DNA from: a bacterium
GTDB lineage: Bacteria; Gemmatimonadota; Gemmatimonadetes; Gemmatimonadales; Gemmatimonadaceae
Direction of reading: 5' to 3'
Length of the DNA stretch: 25,065 nt
Assembly (NCBI GenBank): GCA_021802745.1
Contig: JAJZRK010000012.1
Coordinates: 1 to 25,065 of the forward strand
Shown here: in pieces, positions 1 through 7,538 of the stretch
How the letters are laid out: each line of letters starts with the position of its first letter
Position numbering within the stretch: position 1 is the stretch's first letter
Position numbers and translations under genes: made by a program
The notes under the pieces: model-generated
The model's database searches: none
The model's input: only the letters and a program-made list of their open reading frames with translations
What the model was told of the DNA's origin: nothing

Positions 1-70
1 CTAACGGGGAATGGCACGCTGCGGCGATGGCCAGAGCGGTACACGCGGCCCGCACGACGTATTGTTAGGA
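1..70 (-). other. Probable integron attC recombination site (left edge cut by window)
   Basis: The outer ends are complementary: CTAAC at 1-5 and GTTAG at 64-68. Read on the minus strand the site begins TCCTAACAATACGTCG, very close to the familiar attC start CTAACAATTCGTTC. An inner imperfect stem pairs CG(C)TGCGGC at about 17-25 with GCCCGCACG at about 48-56, leaving single unpaired bases as attC L boxes do. The canonical half faces the stop codon of the minus-strand gene at 91, about 20 bases away, which is the expected layout of a gene cassette. No integrase is visible, and the bases left of position 1 that would complete the last core site are missing. Confidence 0.45.
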
Positions 71-90
71 CGAAAGTGGTCCGTGGAAAT

Positions 91-939
91 TCAGGCTAGT
101 GTACGCAGGCGCTTAACCTGCTCTAGAGCGGTTCTGAAGTGCTCGCGATACGCTTCAAGTTCCAGCGTTGGCGGAAATGCTACCGTTATGATGCCGGACA
201 GGGGGCGACCTGAAGTTCCCTCCGGACTTCTCACCTTGAGCTCCGCCGCGACGCGACCAAGAGATGGGTACGCTTGCGGAGCCCACCATAGCACGTTGTC
301 GGCAAGTCTCACTGCTCGCAGACCTGCTGTGTCTACCGTGCAGTTGGTAAAGAAGAACGCGTGATGGCATTCACCTAGTTCTCGCAGTTCCGGAGTGTCC
401 CGAACGGGGGCCTCGGGGAGTCTTCTTAGCACCGCATCCGGCACCGCTACCTCGTCAGCATCCTCATCGCGAGATGGCTTGAAGTAACCATGAATGGGCG
501 AACCCGGCGGAACCGTCGCAAGTGAGAAGCGCGTTCGATAATCCTCGCCGTCCAGGCACAGTTGCTGTCCGTCCACCTGCACGATGTAGTCGACATGAGG
601 CGAACCGCTCGCACACGCCTGCTGCCAGTTCGAGCCGAGCAGATCAACGCGGACTGTTCTATCCGTGAACAGTTCAATAGCAGTTGCCGCGCTCGCCGAA
701 CAGCGAAACACCGCCATGTTACCTGGGACTGTGATACCAAACTCGGTTGATACGAGGCCGTCGTAGCGAGAAGGCAATTCAGGCGCATCAATCACTACCA
801 GGTCGGACTCTCCTGTCTCGAGTGTCAGGCATTTTCGGTGACACGCGATGATGAACGCGACTGCCGCAGACTCCGGCAGCCTTCGAAGTGAGTCGAGGTA
901 CGCGGCGGTGTCGAGTGAGACCTCGGGTGTCATTGGCAT
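91..939 (-). CDS. Hypothetical protein, 282 aa, possible integron cassette gene
   Basis: This is an open frame of 282 codons on the minus strand starting at ATG 939, with an AAGAGA purine stretch about 10 bases upstream that may serve as ribosome-binding site; a second in-frame ATG lies two codons on. I do not recognise the family. The protein looks soluble and mixed alpha/beta, with no signal peptide and no membrane segment. It contains several cysteines, an acidic patch (SRDEDADEVAVPD, about residue 155) and a tryptophan-containing stretch (NVLWWAPQAYPSLG, about residues 215-230). Its stop codon lies about 20 bases before an attC-like site, so it may be the payload of a cassette. Function unknown; reality of the gene is likely from its length and amino-acid composition. 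Confidence 0.7.
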   Translation of the reverse strand: MPMTPEVSLDTAAYLDSLRRLPESAAVAFIIACHRKCLTLETGESDLVVIDAPELPSRYDGLVSTEFGITVPGNMAVFRCSASAATAIELFTDRTVRVDLLGSNWQQACASGSPHVDYIVQVDGQQLCLDGEDYRTRFSLATVPPGSPIHGYFKPSRDEDADEVAVPDAVLRRLPEAPVRDTPELRELGECHHAFFFTNCTVDTAGLRAVRLADNVLWWAPQAYPSLGRVAAELKVRSPEGTSGRPLSGIITVAFPPTLELEAYREHFRTALEQVKRLRTLA

Positions 940-1579
940 GGTCAGAATCTCTTAGGATTATGGCGCGCCACGCGAGGCTCTCAATAAGCGTCGGTAGCGC
1001 GGTGAGCTCTCCCCAACCACCGTCTGTATCATGACACGCGCCTGGATCGGTCAAGCGCTTCCTTCGGGTTGTGACGTGCAAACGAGGCGGGAACAAACGC
1101 GAAAGTAGCTCGGTGCTGACTCCGGTGGATGGTGTCGGGTCCCGTCCAAGAGCCGGCCGGCGCCTTCACGTTTGAGCGTTGCCCCGATCGAAGAATTCTC
1201 TGGCGTGTTAGCCAGAGTGCGCTAGACATCCCGTTCCTTGTACTCTCGTTAGCGATCGAGCCCCGATGTCTCGTTGCGCTGAGCTTTATGGAAGCGAGTG
1301 CGCACTTTCACCGTGCATCTCCGACGACTCCATCAGATCATCGTCATCGGGACATCAGGCGCACCAAGTTGGATACGAAGAGCAGGCATCGGGCAGGGCT
1401 TGGTGCCGAAGGTCGCGCCGAAGTAGCTGACACTAGCGGACCACGAAAACTTTAGGATCCGAACCCGGTACTGTCCGCAAGGAGAGCCGTCTTTCGGTGT
1501 TTGGCCGAGGGAGCTATCCCCAACCACTAGGCATCGCGCGTTTTGTGCCCTTTGTATCGCTCCAAGACGTCTCTTCGAG
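940..1579. other. 640 bases without a convincing gene
   Basis: Open frames here are short and have low-complexity or arginine/serine-rich translations typical of shadow frames. A minus-strand frame covering 1333-1579 reads somewhat protein-like near its end (SVSYFGATFGTKPC), but it has no start with a ribosome-binding site and overlaps a better small gene at 1580-1741. CCCCAAC occurs at about 1011 and 1517 without a matching right-hand partner, so I could not define an attC site here. This may be decayed coding DNA. Confidence 0.4.
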
Positions 1580-1741
1580 CTACCAGTGGACTTGGCACGC
1601 TCTAAGCAGGGCTGCGACTGCGAGGAGGATGCCGGCGACGTACGGAGCGTAGCTGATGGCCACCCGGACTCCCCAGGGGTCATCCTTGCGAATGTAGCGA
1701 TCCACCCTACTGCTGCGAGGTTCGCGACCAAGGGTCTTCAT
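1580..1741 (-). CDS. Small membrane protein, 53 aa
   Basis: Short gene on the minus strand: ATG at 1741, stop TAG at 1580, with a good Shine-Dalgarno GAGGA about six bases before the ATG. The product begins with a basic soluble segment (MKTLGREPRSSRVDRYIRKD) followed by one hydrophobic helix (SYAPYVAGILLAVAALL, residues about 34-50) and a short tail ending CQVHW. That is the layout of a single-pass membrane protein with the positive side in the cytoplasm. I do not recognise a family. Another frame on the same strand overlaps it but lacks a comparable start. The match of ribosome site, start and transmembrane pattern makes this a likely real small gene of unknown role. Confidence 0.5.
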   Translation of the reverse strand: MKTLGREPRSSRVDRYIRKDDPWGVRVAISYAPYVAGILLAVAALLRACQVHW

Positions 1742-1983
1742 AAGGAGTCCTCAAGGCTCACTTGGCGAAGGGCAAAAAAACACAGACGTCTGATACCTAG
1801 ACGAGGCTATTTTCAAATCGTCACACGTTTGCGGCTGACGCGGTCGAGGACCCAGAGGGTGGAAGCTGCGACTAACGGACTAACCACGCGCAATGCGAAC
1901 TTACGAACTTGAATTACTGTCAGTACTTTGCTAAGTATGTCAGCAACATAGTGTTTCGGCCGTCTTCTTCTCCGGTGGCTCAC

Positions 1984-2445
1984 ATGACTTGGCACTCTGT
2001 GAAGGTCGACGATGATGTCTTTGCTAAAGTCCAGACTTCCGCCGAGCCGCTGATAGACGACTTCAACTCGGCGCTTCGGCGGCTACTCGATCTTGAGGAT
2101 GATCCGAACTCTCGTCGAAAGAGCCGGTCCTTGGCTGGAGGCAGTGCATCGCTTCCCCAGTTTCCCCCTAGAACTCCCGAAGCTCTTCGGCAGATTCTCT
2201 CGGTAATCCACCTTGTTCGACGGGGTGGGCTCGAACGTCCGTATGCAACGAGAGCTGTCGCGGCGTCCCTAGGCGTGTTTCCTCAGACGGTGCTTGACAA
2301 GTACACTCGCCAGCTCGGCATCTCCGCAGCCCTGTTTGATGAACTGCTGGTGGCCGCTCCCCCCAACGAGCTTACAGATCGGCTCATCCGAGTCTTTCCG
2401 GGCCATCGTGGAGAGATAGAGAGCATGCTGGTGCGCCGACCGTAG
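1984..2445 (+). CDS. Small ribbon-helix-helix (SeqA-N-like) DNA-binding protein, 153 aa
   Basis: I chose ATG 1984, because from there the protein starts directly with a recognisable fold. Residues 1-38 (HSVKVDDDVFAKVQ, then DDFNSALRRLLDL) follow the pattern of the N-terminal ribbon-helix-helix of SeqA and of many small regulators: a beta strand with alternating polar residues, then two helices ending in LRRLL. A basic serine/arginine linker (about 40-60) leads to a helical C-terminal domain (about 64-150) with YATRAVAASLGV and QTVLDKYTRQLGI, which may pair subunits or contact a partner. The frame remains open upstream to 1909, but that extension lacks regular composition. The 3' end faces an IS remnant tail to tail. 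DNA binding is inferred from the motif; the regulated target is unknown. Confidence 0.65.
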   Translation: MTWHSVKVDDDVFAKVQTSAEPLIDDFNSALRRLLDLEDDPNSRRKSRSLAGGSASLPQFPPRTPEALRQILSVIHLVRRGGLERPYATRAVAASLGVFPQTVLDKYTRQLGISAALFDELLVAAPPNELTDRLIRVFPGHRGEIESMLVRRP

Positions 2446-2446
2446 A

Positions 2447-2845
2447 TGGGGGTTCTGAGGGCCTCCCCAAAGCGGAGTCAGTCAGGCCTTGAGTCGGCGG
2501 CGTTGGGGCGCCTCTCCCTGAAGCGGAGCCAGTAACGGGGTTAGGCTCGACGTTCCAGACCGCGGGGCTCGTAGACCCCAGCCCCCCAAATGGTGCAGGT
2601 GCACTCTGTCCTAAGCTGCTATGGGGCCGGTCGTTGTCGTACTCGCCACGCCACCGCTCCGACTTGACGGCGGCCTCCTCGATCGAGGCAAACCAGTGTT
2701 GCGATAGGCACTCACGCCGCACGGAGCCATCGAGGGCCTCGCAGACCAAGTTATCGACCGGCTTGCCCGATCGGCTGAAGTCGAGCTGCACCTTGTTCCG
2801 GTACGCCCAGTGGTCGAGCGCGGTGGACGTGACTCTGTCCCGTAG
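2447..2845 (-). pseudogene. IS3-family transposase OrfB remnant (C-terminal part only)
   Basis: The minus-strand translation contains the end of an IS3-type integrase core: ALDHWAYRNKVQLDFSR, GKPVDNLVCEALDGSVRREC, and YDNDRPHSSLG. The glutamate in VCEALDG corresponds to the last residue of the DDE triad; both aspartates and the whole N-terminal half, as well as OrfA, are missing. Recognisable homology runs from about 2824 down to about 2587, after which the frame continues as a proline/serine-rich tail typical of such transposases. The element is therefore a dead 3' fragment. A TGGGGG at about 2447, two bases after the stop of the neighbouring gene, may mark its original right end, but no partner terminal repeat exists to confirm this. 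Confidence 0.8.
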
Positions 2846-2860
2846 AATGGGGCGGGTGAT

Positions 2861-2891
2861 GTTAGGCATCATTGGCTAACCCAGCGGTTAG
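2861..2891. repeat. Cluster of GTTAG/CTAAC core-like inverted repeats
   Basis: Three copies of an integron-type core lie within 31 bases: GTTAGGC at 2861-2867, GGCTAAC at 2874-2880, and a small perfect hairpin CTAACC-cagc-GGTTAG at 2876-2891. GTTGGGC follows at 2906. They sit at the junction between the IS remnant and the 3' end of the 1365-aa gene. A complete attC cannot be drawn because no L-box stem is present. They may be remains of one or more recombination sites. Confidence 0.3.
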
Positions 2892-2950
2892 TGCGAGAAG
2901 AAATCGTTGGGCCCAGAAGCCAATAGAGGTCACGGCAATTCGCGAATGGT

Positions 2951-5900
2951 CTAACTTCCAAGATCCTCATCGAGCTCGACACTCTGGTCCTCATGCCGCG
3001 CTTCGGCCCGATAGCCGGCCGCAATCCGCTGCAGCAGCTCAGCCGTTCGTGGCCACCGGTGTTTGACCACAGCAGCAAACCCCGAATACCGCTCTGCGAG
3101 CGCCCGTTCCGAGCCTCCGCCGGCTGTGGGCGATCGCATGATGACACCTCGACTATTGTAGAGTCCCATCGAAAAGCCGCGTTCGAGATTGTCGGACTTT
3201 AGCCCGTCAATCAGATCGCGCACGGCGGTGCAGGGCCACGTCCCATCTGCGTCGAAGACCTTGATGGCGCCGAGCATCTGCCCGATCTGATGCACGCCGA
3301 TGTCGAACCTGCGATGCCTTTGCAATTCACATGTGACTGTGTCCACCCAGGCTCGAAGTGCCTCCGAATCCGGCTGCCCATCGGCCCCTGTTCCTGGAAT
3401 CGACCTGATCGAGTGAAGGAGAGAGTGCGCTCGGTAAGCACGATTGTCTGGATCGCCAGCCCTCTCGTCGTCGCCGTCGACGCTGCCGTCACCATCATGC
3501 ACTTCAGCAGCATTACCTTCGGCTCTATACGCTAAACAAACCGCCTCGACAAAGAGCCTCGGCTCGCGGACGAGCACCTTCGAAAGCATACGCGGTGTGC
3601 GATCGTGCCGCGTGACGATCGGAAGGAACTCCCATTCCAATCGTCCAATTCGCACCTCGTCTGCGTCTGGGAGATCGGCAAGCGTGTCCAGAATGCGCTC
3701 AACGTTGTGTGCGAACATGCTTCCTGGAACCGAACCCCCTTCCAGAGACTGCAGCGCCGCCTCAAGCACCTCGATCATGAGAACCGATGGAAAGGACGCT
3801 TTGGCAAGCTGCATGCCGACGAGCTCAACCGCACCAAGGGCGTTTCCGAACCGAATGAGCTGCCGCGCTGCCTCTTCAGCGTCCTCCGAGGGCACTCGAT
3901 AGACCCACGCCTTCTCCCAGTATGCCCGCTCAACCGCTTCACCGGCACCTTCAGCAAGAATCCAAGTTTCCCGGTCTGGCTCCAGTAGCTGCAGCAGTTC
4001 TGCCCTTGCTGCCGCCGGCCAGCGCCCAGCAGTCTCGACGAATGTCGAACGAACCCAGTCCGGGCCAGTCGCATCGCCGCGGCCACGCATCTGTCCGGCG
4101 ATATAGCCGAACGCAAACCTTGCCATCTTCCGATCAGCGCTTGGCAAGTGTGTCTTGAGCAACTCGTCCTCGTTTGGTGCGAACAAGTTGATTTGTCCCG
4201 CGACGAAGCCAACTGCCTGGGGATTGTCTGCAACTTCGACGATTTTCAATACGCTCGATGGGCCCTCCGCTGCCGCAATCTCTGCGAGCGCGGTCCGCTG
4301 GTGCTGTTCAATCTCCGCTTGATATTCACCTATATTGGCGCTGGTGGTGGTAGCGTCTGGGAGTCGCGCGTGCCATGAGAACAGCCACCCGTACTTCGTC
4401 ACCACGTCGGTTGGCTCGAACCGCAACCGTAGACGGTCGATCGCGTCGATTCGCTTCTGCGGCATGACCCATTCAGCGTCAGGCATGCTCCTGTGATCCG
4501 CCACAAGAGCCCGCAGTGCCCCCCAAATCGCCACTCGGTCGTCAGAGCTCGCGATGTTAGCGTCAACGGAATGCAAGTGCGCAAGGATTGCCTCATGTTC
4601 TCCTGATGGCAGCATGGGCAAGGCTTCGATCAGCTCTCTCCATCGAGTGCCGCTCAGTCCGACCAGTTTGAGCAACAAACGAACGGCGACCGCGACGCAC
4701 TTCGCGATGTCTCCGTGCGTCACGTCAGCTCGAGAATCTGGTTTCCAGTCGCGCCAGTGAGGGACGTTTGTGTACTCTCCGACTCCATGAAGTTCGGGCA
4801 GCATTGTTACCAAGACCTTCCATGCGGCCTCCGGCTGGTCCCGTACCCAAGATTCCAGCACGCCGATACGCTGTTCAACCGTCGCACCTGTCTGGGGATG
4901 CCAAGGCAGGAAGATCGAGCGAAGCGATCGGAGTGGACGATTGGCAAGGCGCCCTCCCGGATCGATTCGATCAAGTTCGCCAAGTACACGGATCACCCGC
5001 GGAAGCAGCTCGGCGGACCAAGCTAGGCGTTCAAGCGCCCAAAGGAATCCCGTGTGCGGGGACGAAACTGAGAAGCTGCCACCTCCTTCTTGATCCATGA
5101 AGATCCTGCGAAGCGGCTCGTCATTCCGCTGGAGTTCGCGCTCAAGCGCGCTGAGCACAGCATCAGGCGCGGCCTCCGCAAGATCCGGCAGGCAATCGCC
5201 GAGAGACTGCCAGATTCTGAAGTCAGCGTTGGCGCGATTGAGGAGTTCACCAACCACCTGCTCGGCCATGCCTTCCGACGCATCGTATCTGTCGTTCGAT
5301 GATCTCGGCTCACCGCGAGACCCGAAAAGCGCCAGCGTGCCAGCCATCGCTGCGCGCACGACGGCCGAATACTCTGGCTTCTCGAGAAGTATTCCGGCCA
5401 TCCATCGCTTCTCTTGAGGCAGGTCAAGTCGAGCATCGATCTGGCTCAGCACTTCAAGAGCTGCCGTGCTGAATCGCTTCACATCACTGCCGTTCAGAAA
5501 ACGACGAAGCTGCCGGAACGCGTCTTCGGGAGAAACCAGGTACCAGATCGCCAATCGATGGCGCAACGCCGGATCGGTGCCTCGCGTCCAAGGACTCAAG
5601 CGCTCGGCTATTTCATCGTAGTTCGCCTGCCCAAGCGACTCGATGATCCGTCGATCACCTTCGTGCCCGTCATTCCAACGAGGAACAAGCAGTGCCGGTA
5701 GCAGCGATCGTCCAACGGTCGGTTGAGCCCAAGCGGGCACGCGCATTGTGGGAGCGACGGCAATCGTGCGGCGGAACGCCGTCATGCTGCGACGAGCAAG
5801 CGAAGCATACGACCAGGAGCGGTCGCGGTCGACGCCAGCGGCCTCGAGCGCATCCACGGCGGACGCGCGAGCAATCGGGGGGACCGTGACTACGCCGGAC

Positions 5901-7048
5901 CGCTCGGCGTCGCCGTGTCCGAGCGGAATGACGACGGCATGGCCAACCTCAAGAGCGGACGATAGTACGCCATCCGCGTCAAACAGCGGAATGAAGATCA
6001 GCGGTGTTCGGGAAATGGCAAGGTGCCGCCAAGCCGAGATGTCTTCTACAACGACGGCGCGCGCCGACACGGCATCGCGCACATCATCGGAAAGCCCCTC
6101 GATCACCGCGGCAAATACCGCCACAGCCTCTTCGCGAGACTCGGCGTGAATGCCGAGGGGTGCGGACGGGTTCGCAATCCAATCCTCTACTGATTCTTGC
6201 GCTTCCTTACGTCCAGCTAGTACAAATGCCCTCGATAGTGCAGGGCCAGTTGCAGCACGCCAGTTGCGCCACCAGCGATCGAGATCTTGGACGCCGAGGG
6301 GCACGCTGCCGGCAAGAAGAGAGAACCACAGATGCACCGACGGGGCCGACTCCATCCACGCTTCGAGATCATCGGCGTCGAGAACCTTCACGTCTTTCCA
6401 CGCGCCCTCCGCCGCCTTCTCGGCGACCCAATGGACCTTTTCGCGCCACCGGCGGGACGTGACAAATACAAATGTTCGATCGGAGACGGCGCTTCCTTCT
6501 GCCTGCGTCCGATCGTGGTAGTCATGATTCGCTTTCCTCTGCGGATTGCTGGCGGTACCCAGCTCCCACACGGAGTACCCTGTCGGCACAAAGGCCGTTG
6601 CCGACGTCGCCTCGACGATGCCATCTGGGCCCGGCACGTTGATACCGTCGCCTGCCCGAAATGACAGATGGTGGATAGTCGGGTTAGTAATCGACGCCAG
6701 GCGGCGGATCAGTCGTGGCAGTTCGCCCTGCGATTCGCGGCGGTCAGACCAGTGGATGAGATCCGTCGCGGTCACCAACGTGTCTGACCTCGGCCTTCCG
6801 CCAAACAAGGTTGTGTCGCTTGCCTCTGCGTTTCCTGTGACCTCTGTACCTGAGCGCGACCGAAGGACGTCGTCGATGCGGTCTCGAGAACGCTGGGAGA
6901 CGCGATCCTCGAGAGCGTTCGCAATTGTCTGACGAGAGAGTTGCGCTGCTCTCGCAAGCTCGACTTGGCGAAGTTGTGCGGATCGCAGGCGGGCGCGTAG
7001 TCTCTTCCCGTAGCCCGGTACCGTTTCAAGTTGCTGCCTTCTGCCCAT
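2951..7048 (-). CDS. XRE-HTH / PD-(D/E)XK-like nuclease / degenerate STAND-like defence protein, 1365 aa
   Basis: Very long minus-strand gene starting at ATG 7048. Residues about 13-63 form an XRE-type helix-turn-helix (LRQVELARAAQLSRQTIANA). Residues about 95-245 resemble nuclease domains seen in front of STAND-type antiviral proteins: DGINVPGPDG with D142, then YSVWELGT with E162, then K172, followed by FVFVTSRRW, WKDVKVLDADDLEAWME and LWF. I read D142/E162/K172 as a possible PD-(D/E)XK site. Residues about 270-400 look like an NTPase position, but where a Walker A loop would stand there is GIHAESREEAVAV, so ATP binding may be lost. The remaining ~950 residues are helical and rich in Trp/Leu/Ala, as in sensor arrays of large defence proteins. 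An autoregulatory palindrome lies upstream. A role in phage or plasmid defence is inferred from architecture and neighbours. Confidence 0.75.
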   Translation of the reverse strand: MGRRQQLETVPGYGKRLRARLRSAQLRQVELARAAQLSRQTIANALEDRVSQRSRDRIDDVLRSRSGTEVTGNAEASDTTLFGGRPRSDTLVTATDLIHWSDRRESQGELPRLIRRLASITNPTIHHLSFRAGDGINVPGPDGIVEATSATAFVPTGYSVWELGTASNPQRKANHDYHDRTQAEGSAVSDRTFVFVTSRRWREKVHWVAEKAAEGAWKDVKVLDADDLEAWMESAPSVHLWFSLLAGSVPLGVQDLDRWWRNWRAATGPALSRAFVLAGRKEAQESVEDWIANPSAPLGIHAESREEAVAVFAAVIEGLSDDVRDAVSARAVVVEDISAWRHLAISRTPLIFIPLFDADGVLSSALEVGHAVVIPLGHGDAERSGVVTVPPIARASAVDALEAAGVDRDRSWSYASLARRSMTAFRRTIAVAPTMRVPAWAQPTVGRSLLPALLVPRWNDGHEGDRRIIESLGQANYDEIAERLSPWTRGTDPALRHRLAIWYLVSPEDAFRQLRRFLNGSDVKRFSTAALEVLSQIDARLDLPQEKRWMAGILLEKPEYSAVVRAAMAGTLALFGSRGEPRSSNDRYDASEGMAEQVVGELLNRANADFRIWQSLGDCLPDLAEAAPDAVLSALERELQRNDEPLRRIFMDQEGGGSFSVSSPHTGFLWALERLAWSAELLPRVIRVLGELDRIDPGGRLANRPLRSLRSIFLPWHPQTGATVEQRIGVLESWVRDQPEAAWKVLVTMLPELHGVGEYTNVPHWRDWKPDSRADVTHGDIAKCVAVAVRLLLKLVGLSGTRWRELIEALPMLPSGEHEAILAHLHSVDANIASSDDRVAIWGALRALVADHRSMPDAEWVMPQKRIDAIDRLRLRFEPTDVVTKYGWLFSWHARLPDATTTSANIGEYQAEIEQHQRTALAEIAAAEGPSSVLKIVEVADNPQAVGFVAGQINLFAPNEDELLKTHLPSADRKMARFAFGYIAGQMRGRGDATGPDWVRSTFVETAGRWPAAARAELLQLLEPDRETWILAEGAGEAVERAYWEKAWVYRVPSEDAEEAARQLIRFGNALGAVELVGMQLAKASFPSVLMIEVLEAALQSLEGGSVPGSMFAHNVERILDTLADLPDADEVRIGRLEWEFLPIVTRHDRTPRMLSKVLVREPRLFVEAVCLAYRAEGNAAEVHDGDGSVDGDDERAGDPDNRAYRAHSLLHSIRSIPGTGADGQPDSEALRAWVDTVTCELQRHRRFDIGVHQIGQMLGAIKVFDADGTWPCTAVRDLIDGLKSDNLERGFSMGLYNSRGVIMRSPTAGGGSERALAERYSGFAAVVKHRWPRTAELLQRIAAGYRAEARHEDQSVELDEDLGS

Positions 7049-7088
7049 GCTTCTAACGAACGGAATCTACATAGTTTCGTCAATAGCT

Positions 7089-7105
7089 AATGTACATTAT
7101 ACATT
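7089..7105 (-). promoter_or_regulatory. Promoter -10 box inside a perfect palindrome (probable operator of the XRE-fusion gene)
   Basis: AATGTA (7089-7094) and TACATT (7100-7105) are exact inverted repeats around the spacer CATTA. Read on the minus strand, the sequence contains a perfect TATAAT (complement of 7096-7101) about 48 bases upstream of the ATG at 7048. No good -35 is seen at 17 bases. A palindrome covering the -10 box of a gene whose product begins with an XRE DNA-binding domain suggests negative autoregulation. Confidence 0.55.
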
Positions 7106-7538
7106 TGAGTGTCCGAAGAAACGCCGATTCCTACTTGCACCGCGTTTGTCGACGATTCCTGACGCCGGCTCCAACCAGCTGGGCAAGGCAGTGAACGGTA
7201 GGATTGTGTCGCTCAATCGGCGTGCTTCGTCCTGTTTGCACTGTCGCGTGTAGGTTCGCGGGTTCGTTCGGCTCCAGCTCAAACGGGCCGCTGTTAAGTA
7301 TTCGACGCTTACTTTCTGCAAACTGCCATGCAAGTTCAGCATTCTTCAGGGCATAACCTCGCTTGTTCGACACACGGTAAGCTTGTGACGCATACGCGAT
7401 TCTCCCGCCGAATCGACGGATTTCGCGAAGTCCCCCTATTTGGGTTGCGGGATTTCGAGGGACACTGGTACGGGAAATCGGCAGGGTAATCACGTCAGCA
7501 GAGCCGGCTCTCGCCAATCATGAACAGAGGCACTCCGA
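7106..7538. other. Divergent intergenic region
   Basis: About 430 bases separate the minus-strand XRE-fusion gene from the plus-strand HEPN/SIR2 pair. A minus-strand frame (7131-7517, 128 codons, TTG start) is present but has no ribosome-binding site or recognisable motif, so I do not call it. No strong sigma-70 promoter for the plus-strand pair was recognised. Only the AACAGAGG ribosome-binding site at 7523-7530 clearly belongs to the downstream gene. Confidence 0.4.

Noticed and set aside
1005..1075. CCCCAAC at about 1011 and GGGTTG at about 1064 as a second attC for the 282-aa gene
   Set aside because: The core pairing is partial and the inner arms show no L-box complementarity.
1813..1995. 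Minus-strand 60-codon frame with a hydrophobic stretch (LVAASTLWVLD)
   Set aside because: Its first half is arginine-rich, it has no ribosome site at any start, and it overlaps the start of a better gene.
7131..7517. Minus-strand 128-codon frame upstream of the XRE-fusion gene
   Set aside because: TTG start without ribosome site, no recognisable motif, and it fills a divergent promoter region.
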